Assembly: GCF_900105675.1 (NCBI RefSeq)
Contig: NZ_LT629786.1
Location: 3,968,001 to 4,032,000 of the forward strand
Direction: 5' to 3'
Origin: Pseudomonas synxantha
GTDB lineage: Bacteria > Pseudomonadota > Gammaproteobacteria > Pseudomonadales > Pseudomonadaceae
Length of the DNA stretch: 64,000 nt
The translations under genes and the position numbers were made by a program. The notes under the pieces are model-generated. The model made no database searches. It was given only the letters and a program-made list of their open reading frames with translations, and had not been told where the DNA came from. Below are positions 15,871 to 24,694 of the stretch, one piece after another. Position 1 is the stretch's first letter. Each line of letters opens with the position of its first letter.

Positions 15871-16794
15871 ATGCCTGAGATCTATCATTTTTTCCAACAG
15901 CTGGTTAATGGCCTGACCATTGGCAGCACCTATGCCTTGATAGCCATTGGCTACACAATGGTTTACGGCATCATTGGAATGATCAACTTCGCCCATGGCG
16001 AGGTGTACATGATTGGTTCCTACGTGGCCTTCATCGCCCTCGCCGGGCTGGCCATGATGGGGATCCACTCCCTGCCGCTGTTGATGACCGCTGCGTTCCT
16101 GGCGTCGATCATCGTGACCAGTGCCTATGGCTACAGTATCGAGCGGGTTGCCTACCGTCCCTTGCGGGGCAGCAACCGTTTGATCCCGCTGATTTCCGCC
16201 ATCGGCATGTCGATTTTCCTGCAGAACACCGTATTGCTGTCCCAGGACTCCAAGGACAAGTCCATTCCCAACCTGATCCCGGGGAGCATCTCCTTCGGCC
16301 CGGGTGGCGCACAAGAAGTGCTGATTTCGTACATGCAGATCCTGGTCTTCGTCGTCACCCTGGTGGCCATGCTGGGCCTGACCCTGTTCATCTCCCGCTC
16401 CCGTCTGGGGCGCGCCTGCCGGGCCTGCGCCGAAGACATCAAGATGGCCAACCTGCTGGGCATCAACACCAACAACATCATCGCCTTGACCTTCGTCATT
16501 GGTGCCGCACTGGCGGCCGTGGCGGCCGTGTTGCTGAGCATGCAATACGGCGTGATCAACCCCAACGCCGGTTTCCTGGTGGGCCTGAAGGCCTTTACCG
16601 CAGCGGTATTGGGCGGCATCGGCAGCATTCCGGGCGCGATGCTCGGCGGGCTGGTGCTGGGTGTGGCCGAAGCCTTTGGCGCCGATATCTTCGGTGACCA
16701 GTACAAGGACGTCGTGGCGTTCGGCCTGTTGGTTCTGGTGCTGTTGTTCCGTCCGACCGGCATCCTGGGCCGTCCGGAGGTTGAGAAAGTATGA
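15871..16794 (+). CDS. braD: Branched-chain amino acid ABC transporter permease (LivH type)
   Basis: A 307-residue inner-membrane permease with about eight hydrophobic segments. It starts with [21 protein letters not shown] and [21 protein letters not shown], the hallmark of LivH/BraD proteins, and has the coupling-loop-like [20 protein letters not shown] before the last segments. Its stop overlaps braE by four bases (ATGA), indicating co-translation. Works with BraE as the membrane channel. Confidence 0.95.
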   Translation: MPEIYHFFQQLVNGLTIGSTYALIAIGYTMVYGIIGMINFAHGEVYMIGSYVAFIALAGLAMMGIHSLPLLMTAAFLASIIVTSAYGYSIERVAYRPLRGSNRLIPLISAIGMSIFLQNTVLLSQDSKDKSIPNLIPGSISFGPGGAQEVLISYMQILVFVVTLVAMLGLTLFISRSRLGRACRACAEDIKMANLLGINTNNIIALTFVIGAALAAVAAVLLSMQYGVINPNAGFLVGLKAFTAAVLGGIGSIPGAMLGGLVLGVAEAFGADIFGDQYKDVVAFGLLVLVLLFRPTGILGRPEVEKV

Positions 16795-18044
16795 GCAGAT
16801 ATCTTAAATCGGCGTTTTTCAGCGCCTTGCTGGTATGGGCCGTGGCCTTTCCGGTACTCGGCCTCAAGCTGAGCATTGTCGGCATCAACCTGGAAGTGCA
16901 TGGCACCGGTCCCGTGACCCTGGCAGTCATCGCCCTGTGCTCGGTGCTGATGTTCCTGCGCGTGCTGTTCACCCAGCAGGTCGGTGCCTTGTTCAAGGGC
17001 AATCGTGGCCCGTTGGTGTCGCCCAAGGTCAGCCAATTCCTGACCCTGCCGCGTACCCAGCGCTACATCATCATCGGCCTGATTATCGCCGCGCTGATCT
17101 GGCCGTTCTTCGGCTCCCGCGGTGCGGTCGACATTGCCACCCTGATCCTGATCTACGTGTTGCTGGGCCTGGGCCTGAACATCGTGGTGGGCCTGGCCGG
17201 CCTGCTTGACCTTGGTTATGTGGGTTTCTACGCCGTGGGTGCCTATACCTACGCGCTGCTCTCACACTACCTGGGCTGGAGCTTCTGGATCTGCCTGCCA
17301 TTGGCCGGTATGGCGGCGGCGACGTTCGGCTTCCTGCTGGGCTTCCCGGTGCTGCGCCTGCGCGGTGACTACCTGGCGATCGTGACCCTGGGCTTTGGTG
17401 AAATCATCCGTCTGTTCCTGCGTAACCTCACCGACATCACCGGTGGCCCCAACGGCATCAGCAGCATCCCCAAGCCGACGTTCTTCGGGCTGTCGTTCGA
17501 CCGTACCGCAGCCGAAGGCATGCAGACCTTCCACGAATACTTCGGGATTGCCTACAACCCAGTAAGCAAAGTGGTGTTCCTGTACCTGGTGGCGCTGTTG
17601 CTGGCGCTGGCGGCACTGTTCGTGATCAACCGCTTGCTGCGCATGCCCATCGGCCGCGCCTGGGAAGCGTTGCGCGAAGATGAAATCGCCTGCCGTGCCC
17701 TGGGCCTGAACCCGACCATCATCAAGCTCTCCGCGTTCACCCTGGGTGCCGCGTTCGCTGGTTTTGCCGGTAGTTTCTTCGCCGCCCGCCAAGGCCTGGT
17801 GACCCCCGAGTCGTTCACCTTCATCGAGTCGGCGATCATTCTCGCCATCGTGGTGCTCGGTGGCATGGGCTCGCAATTGGGCGTGATCCTGGCGGCGATC
17901 GTGATGATCCTGCTGCCGGAAATGATGCGTGAGTTCAGCGAATACCGCATGTTGATGTTCGGCGCCTTGATGGTGCTGATGATGATCTGGCGCCCTCAAG
18001 GCCTGCTGCCCATGCAACGTCCACACATGGAGCTGCGCAAATGA
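16791..18044 (+). CDS. braE: High-affinity branched-chain amino acid ABC transporter permease (LivM type)
   Basis: A 417-residue membrane protein, heterodimer partner of BraD. An N-terminal extension with extra hydrophobic segments (about residues 1-90, family LivM N-terminal domain) is followed by the core: [32 protein letters not shown], and the coupling sequence [20 protein letters not shown] (about 284-303). Length is normal for the Pseudomonas protein. It overlaps braD and braF by four bases at each end. Confidence 0.95.
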   Translation: MSRYLKSAFFSALLVWAVAFPVLGLKLSIVGINLEVHGTGPVTLAVIALCSVLMFLRVLFTQQVGALFKGNRGPLVSPKVSQFLTLPRTQRYIIIGLIIAALIWPFFGSRGAVDIATLILIYVLLGLGLNIVVGLAGLLDLGYVGFYAVGAYTYALLSHYLGWSFWICLPLAGMAAATFGFLLGFPVLRLRGDYLAIVTLGFGEIIRLFLRNLTDITGGPNGISSIPKPTFFGLSFDRTAAEGMQTFHEYFGIAYNPVSKVVFLYLVALLLALAALFVINRLLRMPIGRAWEALREDEIACRALGLNPTIIKLSAFTLGAAFAGFAGSFFAARQGLVTPESFTFIESAIILAIVVLGGMGSQLGVILAAIVMILLPEMMREFSEYRMLMFGALMVLMMIWRPQGLLPMQRPHMELRK

Positions 18045-18808
18045 GCCGCGAGATCCTGAAAGTCGAAAACTTGAGCATGCGCTTCGGCGGCTTGCTGGCG
18101 GTCAACGGCGTAGCCCTGACCGTGAAAGAGAAACAGGTTGTAGCACTGATCGGCCCCAACGGCGCCGGCAAGACCACAGTGTTCAACTGCCTTACCGGCT
18201 TCTACAAGCCGAGCGGCGGCAGCATCCTGCTGGACGGCCAACCGATCCAGGGCCTGGCGGGTCACGAGATCGCTCGCAAGGGCGTGGTGCGTACCTTCCA
18301 GAACGTGCGGTTGTTCAAGGACATGACCGCAGTCGAGAACCTGTTGATCGCCCAGCACCGCCATTTGAACACCAACTTCTTCGCAGGCCTGTTCAAGACC
18401 CCGGCGTTCCGCAAGAGCGAGCGCGAGGCCATGGAGTACGCGGCGTACTGGCTGGACAAGGTCAACCTGACGGAATTTGCCAACCGCCCGGCCGGCACCC
18501 TGGCCTATGGTCAGCAGCGTCGCCTGGAAATCGCTCGTTGCATGATGACCCGCCCGCGGATCCTCATGCTCGACGAACCCGCCGCCGGCCTGAACCCCAA
18601 GGAAACCGAAGACCTCAAGGCGCTGATCAGCGTGCTGCGTGAGGAGAACGACGCCACGGTGCTGTTGATTGAACACGACATGAAACTGGTCATGAGCATT
18701 TCCGACCATATTGTGGTGATCAACCAGGGCACGCCGCTGGCCGACGGCACGCCGGAGCAGATCCGCGACAATCCTGAAGTGATCAAAGCCTATCTGGGGG
18801 AAGCGTAA
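18041..18808 (+). CDS. braF: Branched-chain amino acid ABC transporter ATP-binding protein (LivG type)
   Basis: A 255-residue cytoplasmic ATPase. Walker [17 protein letters not shown] (about residues 38-53), signature [15 protein letters not shown] (about 153-167; 'YGQQ' form usual in LivG), Walker [14 protein letters not shown], and the H-loop [10 protein letters not shown] are all intact. It pairs with BraG as the motor. Overlaps braE by four bases and is one base apart from braG. Confidence 0.96.
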   Translation: MSREILKVENLSMRFGGLLAVNGVALTVKEKQVVALIGPNGAGKTTVFNCLTGFYKPSGGSILLDGQPIQGLAGHEIARKGVVRTFQNVRLFKDMTAVENLLIAQHRHLNTNFFAGLFKTPAFRKSEREAMEYAAYWLDKVNLTEFANRPAGTLAYGQQRRLEIARCMMTRPRILMLDEPAAGLNPKETEDLKALISVLREENDATVLLIEHDMKLVMSISDHIVVINQGTPLADGTPEQIRDNPEVIKAYLGEA

Positions 18809-18809
18809 A

Positions 18810-19511
18810 ATGCTGCAGTTCGAAAACGTTTCCACGTTCTACGGCAAGATCCAGGCCCTGCACGACGTCAATGTCGAAGTGCGCCAGGGTGAGATCGTCA
18901 CCCTGATCGGCGCCAACGGCGCCGGCAAATCGACCCTGCTGATGACCCTGTGCGGTTCGCCCCAGGCCCACGGCGGCAGCATCCGTTACATGGGTGAGGA
19001 ACTGGTGGGCAAGCACTCCGCCGAGATCATGCGCAAGAGCATTGCCGTGGTACCGGAGGGTCGTCGGGTGTTCTCGCGCCTGACCGTGGAAGAGAACCTG
19101 GCCATGGGTGGGTTCTTCACCGACAAGGGCGACTACCAGGAGCAAATGGACAAGGTGCTGCACCTGTTCCCGCGCCTCAAGGAACGCTTCAGCCAGCGCG
19201 GCGGCACCATGTCCGGCGGCGAGCAGCAAATGCTCGCCATCGGCCGGGCGCTGATGAGCAAGCCCAAGCTGCTTCTGTTGGACGAACCGTCCCTGGGACT
19301 GGCACCGATCATCATCCAGCAGATCTTCGACATCATCGAACAGCTGCGCAAGGATGGTGTAACGGTGTTCCTGGTGGAGCAGAACGCCAACCAGGCGCTG
19401 AAAATTGCTGACCGTGCCTATGTGCTGGAAAACGGTCGGGTGGTGATGCAGGGGACTGGCGAGCAACTGCTGACGGACCCGAAGGTGCGGGAGGCGTACC
19501 TCGGCGGCTAA
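18810..19511 (+). CDS. braG: Branched-chain amino acid ABC transporter ATP-binding protein (LivF type)
   Basis: A 233-residue ATPase, second motor subunit of the Bra transporter. Walker A GANGAGKSTLLMTLCG (about residues 36-51), signature MSGGEQQMLAIGRALMS (about 135-151), Walker B LLLLDEPSLGLAP and H-loop LVEQNANQAL are present. It is the last gene of the operon; a REPIN follows 30 bp after the stop, which may protect the 3' end. Confidence 0.96.
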   Translation: MLQFENVSTFYGKIQALHDVNVEVRQGEIVTLIGANGAGKSTLLMTLCGSPQAHGGSIRYMGEELVGKHSAEIMRKSIAVVPEGRRVFSRLTVEENLAMGGFFTDKGDYQEQMDKVLHLFPRLKERFSQRGGTMSGGEQQMLAIGRALMSKPKLLLLDEPSLGLAPIIIQQIFDIIEQLRKDGVTVFLVEQNANQALKIADRAYVLENGRVVMQGTGEQLLTDPKVREAYLGG

Positions 19512-19540
19512 GACCCGGTAACTGAGTAAACCGGATCTAA

Positions 19541-19634
19541 ATGTGGGAGGGGGCTTGCCCCCGATGGCAGGCTGACAGTCACTGCATCTGGTGACTGAAC
19601 CACCGCTATCGGGGGCAAGCCCCCTCCCACATTT
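19541..19634. repeat. REPIN after braG
   Basis: TGTGGGAGGGGGCTTGCCCC at 19542 is mirrored by GGGGCAAGCCCCCTCCCACA ending near 19633; the spacer holds the imperfect inverted pair CAGTCACTG / GGTGACTGA. Between braG and the bufferin-type operon. Confidence 0.9.
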
Positions 19635-19676
19635 TTTGTGTGAACCGAAAGATTCTCGAATTAATTTCGAACTCTT

Positions 19677-19720
19677 TGTAACGAACTCACCCCCTCCTCT
19701 CTCTAGTGGTGCAAGCAGGC
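19677..19720 (+). promoter_or_regulatory. Possible ECF-type promoter of the bufferin-like operon
   Basis: TGTAAC at 19678-19683, about 80 bp before the precursor gene, resembles the -35 (GTAAC) used by ECF sigma factors that often control DUF2282 operons. The matching -10 is not clear (TCTAGT at about 19703-19708 is a candidate). No ECF sigma gene lies in the operon. Tentative. Confidence 0.25.
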
Positions 19721-19761
19721 AATCAAGCCCGCTCATTCAACCCACTGCTGGAGTTATACCC

Positions 19762-20058
19762 ATGACCACCAAACTGTCCGCCGCCTCCCTCATCCTGGCC
19801 CTGGGCTCGGCCCTGAGCCTGTCCGCCCTGAGTACCACCGCCCACGCGGCCGACGAGATGCAGAAATGCTTCGGCGTGGCTGAAGCCGGCAAGAACGACT
19901 GCGCCGCGGGTGCTGGCACTTCCTGCGCTGGCACCTCCAAAACTAAAGACCAGGCCAACGCCTGGAAACTGGTGCCCGCCGGCACCTGCACCAAGACCCC
20001 AAGCACCACATCGCCGACCGGCTTCGGCCAGGAAGCCCCCTTCACCGCCAAGTCCTGA
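19762..20058 (+). CDS. bufA: DUF2282 bufferin-type RiPP precursor
   Basis: A 98-residue exported precursor. Residues 1-29 form a Sec signal peptide ending TTAHA; the mature part has four cysteines (36, 47, 55, 76) in the context [27 protein letters not shown] and VPAGTC, the pattern of BufA1/DUF2282. In described bufferins the two central Cys are converted by an MNIO enzyme to thiooxazole groups that chelate copper, and the product protects against copper stress. Here all three partner genes follow. Start ATG 19762 has GGAG ten bases before it; the frame open from 19591 crosses the REP and is not coding. The Thr/Ser/Pro-rich C-terminal tail is variable in the family. Confidence 0.9.
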   Translation: MTTKLSAASLILALGSALSLSALSTTAHAADEMQKCFGVAEAGKNDCAAGAGTSCAGTSKTKDQANAWKLVPAGTCTKTPSTTSPTGFGQEAPFTAKS

Positions 20059-20080
20059 TCCCCCGCAAGCCTGAGTACTG

Positions 20081-20959
20081 ATGATGACGCCAACACCCGA
20101 CTACACGGTCTCACTGGATCAGGCGCCTGGCCTGCCCTTGCGGGCCGGGCTGGGGCTGAAGGCCGAGCACTTTACCCAGGTGCTTGAGACCCGCCCCGAC
20201 ATCGGTTTTTTCGAAGTGCACGCCGAAAACTACATGGTGGCCGGCGGCCCCTTTCATCACTACCTGGGCTTGATCCGCGCACAGTACCCACTGTCACTGC
20301 ACGGCGTGGGCCTGTCCATCGGCGGCGAAGGTCCACTGGACCTTGAGCACCTGGCACGCCTGGTCACGCTGATCGAACGCTATCAACCCCAGTCTTTTTC
20401 CGAACACCTGGCCTGGTCCAGCCACGGCCCGGTGTTTCTCAACGACTTGCTGCCCCTGGCCTACGACGCCAGCACCCTGAGCCGGGTATGCGACCACGTC
20501 GATCAGGTACAAAGCACACTCAAGCGGCCGATGCTGCTGGAGAATCCCTCGACCTACTTGCAGTTCCAGCGCTCTACCCTGGATGAAACCGACTTCATCA
20601 GCGAGGTCATCCGCCGTACCGGTTGCGGCCTGCTGCTCGACGTCAACAACGTCTACGTATCCTGCATCAACCACCAGCGCGATCCATCGGCCTACATCGA
20701 CGCCCTGCCCTTGCACGCTGTGGGGGAGATTCATCTGGCCGGCTTTGCCGAAGACACAGACAGCCTGGGCGACCGCCTGCTGATCGATGACCACGGCGCG
20801 CCTATCGATAACGCTGTGTGGCAATTGTACGAACAGGTACTGACACGGACCGGCCCGGTAGCCACCTTGATCGAACGGGATAATCAGGTGCCGGCATTCA
20901 GCGTGCTGCAGGCCGAGGCCCGGCAAGCCCAATGGTATTTGTCGCAGGTGGCCAGATGA
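20081..20959 (+). CDS. bufB: MNIO-family (DUF692) RiPP-modifying enzyme
   Basis: A 292-residue multinuclear non-heme iron oxidase of the DUF692/BufB family with a TIM-barrel fold. Candidate metal ligands and active-site residues are in their usual contexts: E45 in [10 protein letters not shown]74 in [11 protein letters not shown]109 in SEHLAW, E154 in [10 protein letters not shown]187 and N189/N190 in [12 protein letters not shown]198, H218 in GEIHLAGF, D237/H238 and E265 in LIERD. Expected to modify cysteines of the precursor encoded 22 bp upstream. The stop overlaps the next gene by four bases (ATGA). The Shine-Dalgarno is weak, so the second ATG of the ATGATG pair may be used. Confidence 0.9.
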   Translation: MMTPTPDYTVSLDQAPGLPLRAGLGLKAEHFTQVLETRPDIGFFEVHAENYMVAGGPFHHYLGLIRAQYPLSLHGVGLSIGGEGPLDLEHLARLVTLIERYQPQSFSEHLAWSSHGPVFLNDLLPLAYDASTLSRVCDHVDQVQSTLKRPMLLENPSTYLQFQRSTLDETDFISEVIRRTGCGLLLDVNNVYVSCINHQRDPSAYIDALPLHAVGEIHLAGFAEDTDSLGDRLLIDDHGAPIDNAVWQLYEQVLTRTGPVATLIERDNQVPAFSVLQAEARQAQWYLSQVAR

Positions 20960-21732
20960 GTATTCAACACGAATTTGCCCAGGCTTTGCTGGCGCCCGAC
21001 GCAGTCTGTCCCGAGGGTGTGTTCAGCAGCAATGGTGCCGACCCGGCAAGCCGCTTCGCGGTGTATCGCAATAACGTTCACAGCTCGTTGAACGATGGGC
21101 TGGCGGCCGCTTATCCGGTAGTGCGGCGATTGGTAGGCGATGAGTTTTTCCGTGCCATGGCCGGCCTGTACGTCCAGGCTTATCCGCCCACTACCCCGTT
21201 GATCAGCGAATACGGCAACTCTTTGGCTGACTTTATCCAAGGGTTTGAGCCGGCTTCGAGCGTGCCTTACCTGGCAGATATAGCGCGATTGGAACGCCTG
21301 CGGGTTCGCGCCTATCACGCGGCGGATCGCCAGGCGCTGGACCAGCCCAGCGTTCTTCAACAACTGCAAGGCGCAGAGCAACTGGGACACCTGCGTGTGC
21401 AACTGCACCCATCGCTCGCCACGCTGAACTCCCCCTACGCAATCGTCGCGGTATGGGCCGCGCACCAGACCGAGGACGCTATCGCCACGTTGAACCCCTG
21501 GCATGCCCAGGGCGCTCTGGTCTTGCGCCAAGGGTTGGCGGTCAAGGTATTTGCCATCGACAGTGGCTCGGTCATCTTTATCAACCGCCTCAAGCAAGGT
21601 GCCGGGCTGGAGGCGGCCGTTGCCAATGCGCTTGAAGCCTCGGCCGAATTCGACCTGCACCAATGTCTCAAGCTGCTGATCAGCCACGACGCCATCACTC
21701 ATTTGCATCTGGAAAGAAAGGTATCGCCATGA
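20956..21732 (+). CDS. bufC: DUF2063 RiPP recognition/partner protein
   Basis: A 258-residue BufC-like partner. The N-terminal DUF2063 (DNA-binding-domain annotated in Pfam, not a proven DNA binder) is seen in FAQALLAPD...[38 protein letters not shown] (about residues 6-70, shown in parts). In characterised MNIO systems this protein binds the precursor and the MNIO enzyme and is needed for modification. It overlaps the bufB-like gene and the DoxX gene by four bases each, so the three are translationally coupled. Confidence 0.88.
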   Translation: MSIQHEFAQALLAPDAVCPEGVFSSNGADPASRFAVYRNNVHSSLNDGLAAAYPVVRRLVGDEFFRAMAGLYVQAYPPTTPLISEYGNSLADFIQGFEPASSVPYLADIARLERLRVRAYHAADRQALDQPSVLQQLQGAEQLGHLRVQLHPSLATLNSPYAIVAVWAAHQTEDAIATLNPWHAQGALVLRQGLAVKVFAIDSGSVIFINRLKQGAGLEAAVANALEASAEFDLHQCLKLLISHDAITHLHLERKVSP

Positions 21733-22214
21733 ACGCGCCCGCCCCCTGCCTGGTAAAACGGGCCATCGCCCTGTTCGAAAACATCCCCTACAGCCTGATC
21801 GCGTTTATTGCGCGCTTCTCCATTGCAGCAGTGTTCTGGAAATCCGGGCAAACCAAAGTCGAAGGCTTTGCCATCGATCTGGTCAGCGGCACATTCCAAT
21901 GGGGCGAGCCCAAGCTTGCTGCGTCGGCGTTGTGGTTATTTCGCAGCGAGTACCACGTGCCGTTGCTGGCGCCGGAAGTGGCCGCGCATATGGCGACCTT
22001 TGCCGAGCATTTTTTCCCGGTGCTGATCCTGCTGGGATTGGCTACGCGCTTCACGGCCCTGGCCCTGATCGGCATGACCTTGACCATCCAGTTGTTCGTC
22101 TACCCTGATGCCTATCCGACCCACGGCACCTGGATTGCGCTGCTGTTGCTGTTGCTCGCCAAGGGGCCGGGCAGCCTGTCCATCGACCACTGGATTGCCC
22201 GTCGCTTGCGTTAA
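21729..22214 (+). CDS. bufD: DoxX-family membrane protein of the bufferin-type operon
   Basis: A 161-residue inner-membrane protein with four hydrophobic segments (about residues 22-40, 78-100, 101-121, 125-145). The DoxX signature is recognisable in LIAFIARFSIAAVFWKSGQTKVEGF. DoxX proteins are a standard fourth member of DUF2282-DUF692-DUF2063 operons; their role there is not established. Start ATG 21729 overlaps the preceding stop; the stop overlaps tail-to-tail by four bases with the LysR gene on the minus strand. Confidence 0.87.
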   Translation: MNAPAPCLVKRAIALFENIPYSLIAFIARFSIAAVFWKSGQTKVEGFAIDLVSGTFQWGEPKLAASALWLFRSEYHVPLLAPEVAAHMATFAEHFFPVLILLGLATRFTALALIGMTLTIQLFVYPDAYPTHGTWIALLLLLLAKGPGSLSIDHWIARRLR

Positions 22215-23119
22215 AGCCGATCCAACGCCTCGCCGCTGCGCCTGAACCAGTCCACCAGGTAATCGGCCAATACCTGGGTACGCCGCGGCAGGCCACCCTG
22301 GTAGGGGTGCACCAGGTACATCGGCATGCTGCGCGTCTGGTAGTCGCGCAGGAGCCAGCATAACCGGCCTTCGGCCAGTTCCTTCGGTAATACGTAGGAC
22401 GGCAGCCGCGCGATACCGGCGCCCACCAGCGCGGCTTTTTTCAGCAGGTTGTAGTGGTTGGAGGCAAACGTGCCGCTTACCCGTACCCGCAGCAATTCGT
22501 GTTGCTGGTGATACAACCATTCCTCGCGTCCGCTGTAGTGACTGTTGAGCAAACAGATGTGTGTCGCCAGGTCCGCCGGGGTCAGTGGTTCGCCATGCTG
22601 TTCCAGATAGGCCGGGCTGGCGCAGGTCATCTCGCGCCACGCCAGCAGAGGCTTGGCCACCAGGCGTTCATGTTCGATGGCACCCGAGCGTACGCCCAAG
22701 TCAAAACCATCCCGGGCCAAGTCGCGGTAGCTGTTGTTAAGCTCCAGCTCGATCTGTACCTGCGGATATTGTTTGGAGAACTCCAGCAATAAGCCATCGA
22801 AGAAGGTCTCACCTAACGAAACCGGAACGGTCATGCGCACAGGACCGGTCAAATCATCTTTGAGCCGCGCCAATGCCTGGCGCGCGCGCTCCACCTGCAC
22901 CACCAGCGCTTGTGCCTGGGGCAGCAACGCCGCGCCGGCGGCGGTGAGGCTCAGTTTGCGCGTCGTACGGTGCAACAGCACCACGGCAAACTGCGCTTCC
23001 AACTGGCTGATGCGCTTGGACAGCTGCCCCTTGCTGCAACCCAGTTGCTCGGCAGCCAGGGTAAAGCTGCCAGCTTCGATCAGCACCGCGAAGGCCGCCA
23101 GGTCATCCATTTCGCTCAT
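22211..23119 (-). CDS. LysR-family transcriptional regulator
   Basis: A 302-residue regulator with the HTH at MDDLAAFAVLIEAGSFTLAAEQLGCSKGQLSKRISQLE (about residues 4-41) and an effector domain of the CrgA type. It is divergent from the SDR gene with 100 bp between, the classical arrangement in which a LysR protein controls its neighbour. The frame is open to 23200, but ATG 23119 (MSEMDDLAAF) fits the family length; ATG 23110 is an alternative. It ends against the bufferin-type operon and is probably not its regulator. Confidence 0.86.
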   Translation of the reverse strand: MSEMDDLAAFAVLIEAGSFTLAAEQLGCSKGQLSKRISQLEAQFAVVLLHRTTRKLSLTAAGAALLPQAQALVVQVERARQALARLKDDLTGPVRMTVPVSLGETFFDGLLLEFSKQYPQVQIELELNNSYRDLARDGFDLGVRSGAIEHERLVAKPLLAWREMTCASPAYLEQHGEPLTPADLATHICLLNSHYSGREEWLYHQQHELLRVRVSGTFASNHYNLLKKAALVGAGIARLPSYVLPKELAEGRLCWLLRDYQTRSMPMYLVHPYQGGLPRRTQVLADYLVDWFRRSGEALDRL

Positions 23120-23221
23120 GGATTGTTTCCATTTGAAAACCAAAGGTTGCCTATTAGCGCGTTTATCCACTGAAAAAGCCACACTAGACTGAACCTTCAC
23201 TATCTCTGGAGGAACAGCACG

Positions 23222-23821
23222 ATGAAAATCCTATTGATTGGTGCCAGCGGCACAGTCGGTTCGGCGGTGAAGGCGGAACTGAGCGAGCGTCACGAAGTGA
23301 TCAGCATCGGTCGCACCAGCGGCGACTTCCAGGTGGACATCAGCGACAGCGCCTCGATCCATAGGCTGTTTGAACAAACCGGCAAGTTCGATGCGCTGGT
23401 CTGTGCAGCGGGCAACGTCAACTTCGTAGCCTTGGGCGAGATGAGCGAAAGCGACTTTGAACTGGGCCTGCGTGACAAACTGATGGGCCAGGTCAACCTG
23501 CTGCTGATCGGTCGGGAGTATGCCAACGACGGCGCTTCGTTCACCTTCACCAGCGGCATCCTGAACCGTGATCCGATCCGCACCGGCGCCTCGGCAGCGT
23601 TGGTCAACGGTGCACTGGACGCATTCGTCAAAGCGGCCGCCATTGAATTGCCACGCGGCCTGCGTATCAATGCTGTGAGCCCGACCGTTCTACTGGAAGC
23701 CATGGGCAGCTATGCACCGTATTTCCGTGGCTACAAACCAGCTCCAGCTGCCGATGTGGCGCTGGCTTACGCAAAAAGCGTCGAGGGCCTACAAACCGGT
23801 CAGACCTTTATCGTAGGCTGA
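23222..23821 (+). CDS. Atypical short-chain dehydrogenase/reductase
   Basis: A 199-residue SDR. The cofactor-binding GASGTVGSAV (residues 7-16), IGRTSGDFQVDISD, VCAAGNVNF and INAVSPTVLLE motifs are visible. The active-site YxxxK is not: the matching stretch reads ALVNGALDAFVKAAAIELP, with Val where Tyr is expected, while the Ser of the FTSGIL strand is kept. This places it among short, atypical SDRs (Lin1944-like) whose chemistry is unknown. A GGAGGA lies upstream of the ATG. Divergent from a LysR regulator that may control it. Confidence 0.85.
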   Translation: MKILLIGASGTVGSAVKAELSERHEVISIGRTSGDFQVDISDSASIHRLFEQTGKFDALVCAAGNVNFVALGEMSESDFELGLRDKLMGQVNLLLIGREYANDGASFTFTSGILNRDPIRTGASAALVNGALDAFVKAAAIELPRGLRINAVSPTVLLEAMGSYAPYFRGYKPAPAADVALAYAKSVEGLQTGQTFIVG

Positions 23822-23916
23822 ATTTGATGTCTGTCAGAAACACCTGAAGCCGGCGAGCGGGCTTGTGATGCGGCGCCAGCCTGCGTAACGTGGCGGCACT
23901 TGTTTGGAGACCCAAT

Positions 23917-24588
23917 ATGCGCGCCGCCCGTACCCTCGCCCTGTTTGCCTTGCTTCCCCTGTTCGCCGCTTGCCAGCTGTTCGAAAGCGAGCCGGCCAAG
24001 CCGTCTACCGTCGGGCTGACCCGGATGCAGGGTGAATTGACCGCGGCGGACGGCAAGCTGTTGTTCCAGCCGTGCGGCGACCAACGTAACTACGTGGTCA
24101 AGGATACCGGCGGCACCAGCATCCTGCAGGAAGCGGCCTCCCTGGCCGGCCAGCAAGGCGCACTGTTTGCCGACCTGCGCGGCAAGTTTTCCGGGGTTGC
24201 CACCGGTACCCAGGGCGAAGTGGAGCTGCAACAGCTGTACCGCGTCGAACGCTCGACCTCTGCCTGTACCGACCCGGACTTCAAGCGCATGATCCTGCGC
24301 GCCAACGGCCATAAACCGGCCTGGGCGATGAACGTCACGGCCAAGGGCATGGTGCTGGAACGCGAGGGCCAACCGCCGTTGGCAGTGCCGTACGTCGAAG
24401 AACAGCTGGGCGACGGCCGCTTCAACCTGATGACCGAAGCCAATAACCAGCACATCGAACTGTGGGTGGCGCCCCAGCGCTGCGTCGACAGTGTGAGCGG
24501 CAGCTTGCAACACATGAGCGCCGAGTTGCGGGTTAACGGCCAGGTGCAGCGTGGTTGCGCAGCCTTTGGCGGCTCGCGGGACGACTGA
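23917..24588 (+). CDS. COG3650-like lipoprotein
   Basis: A 223-residue lipoprotein. The signal peptide ends in the lipobox LFAAC (Cys about residue 18). The mature part carries two domains: a heat-shock-HslJ/META-like or NlpE-related beta fold is plausible (QGELTAADGKLLFQPCGDQRNYVV), then FKRMILRANGHKPAWAMNVTAKGMVLEREG (in part), typical of COG3650 membrane proteins. Four more cysteines (e.g. RSTSACTDPDF, APQRCVDSVSG, RGCAAFGG) may pair in the periplasm. The role is not known. Start ATG 23917 is preceded by TTGGAGA. Confidence 0.8.
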   Translation: MRAARTLALFALLPLFAACQLFESEPAKPSTVGLTRMQGELTAADGKLLFQPCGDQRNYVVKDTGGTSILQEAASLAGQQGALFADLRGKFSGVATGTQGEVELQQLYRVERSTSACTDPDFKRMILRANGHKPAWAMNVTAKGMVLEREGQPPLAVPYVEEQLGDGRFNLMTEANNQHIELWVAPQRCVDSVSGSLQHMSAELRVNGQVQRGCAAFGGSRDD

Positions 24589-24694
24589 TTCGACCCTGCG
24601 CTGTTTTAACCTGACGGAAAGTCGCCATTGGGGCTTATAATCGCCGGTTTGCAAAACAGCCGGCCTTCTCGCCCGCCGCCTACCGGATCCTGTC

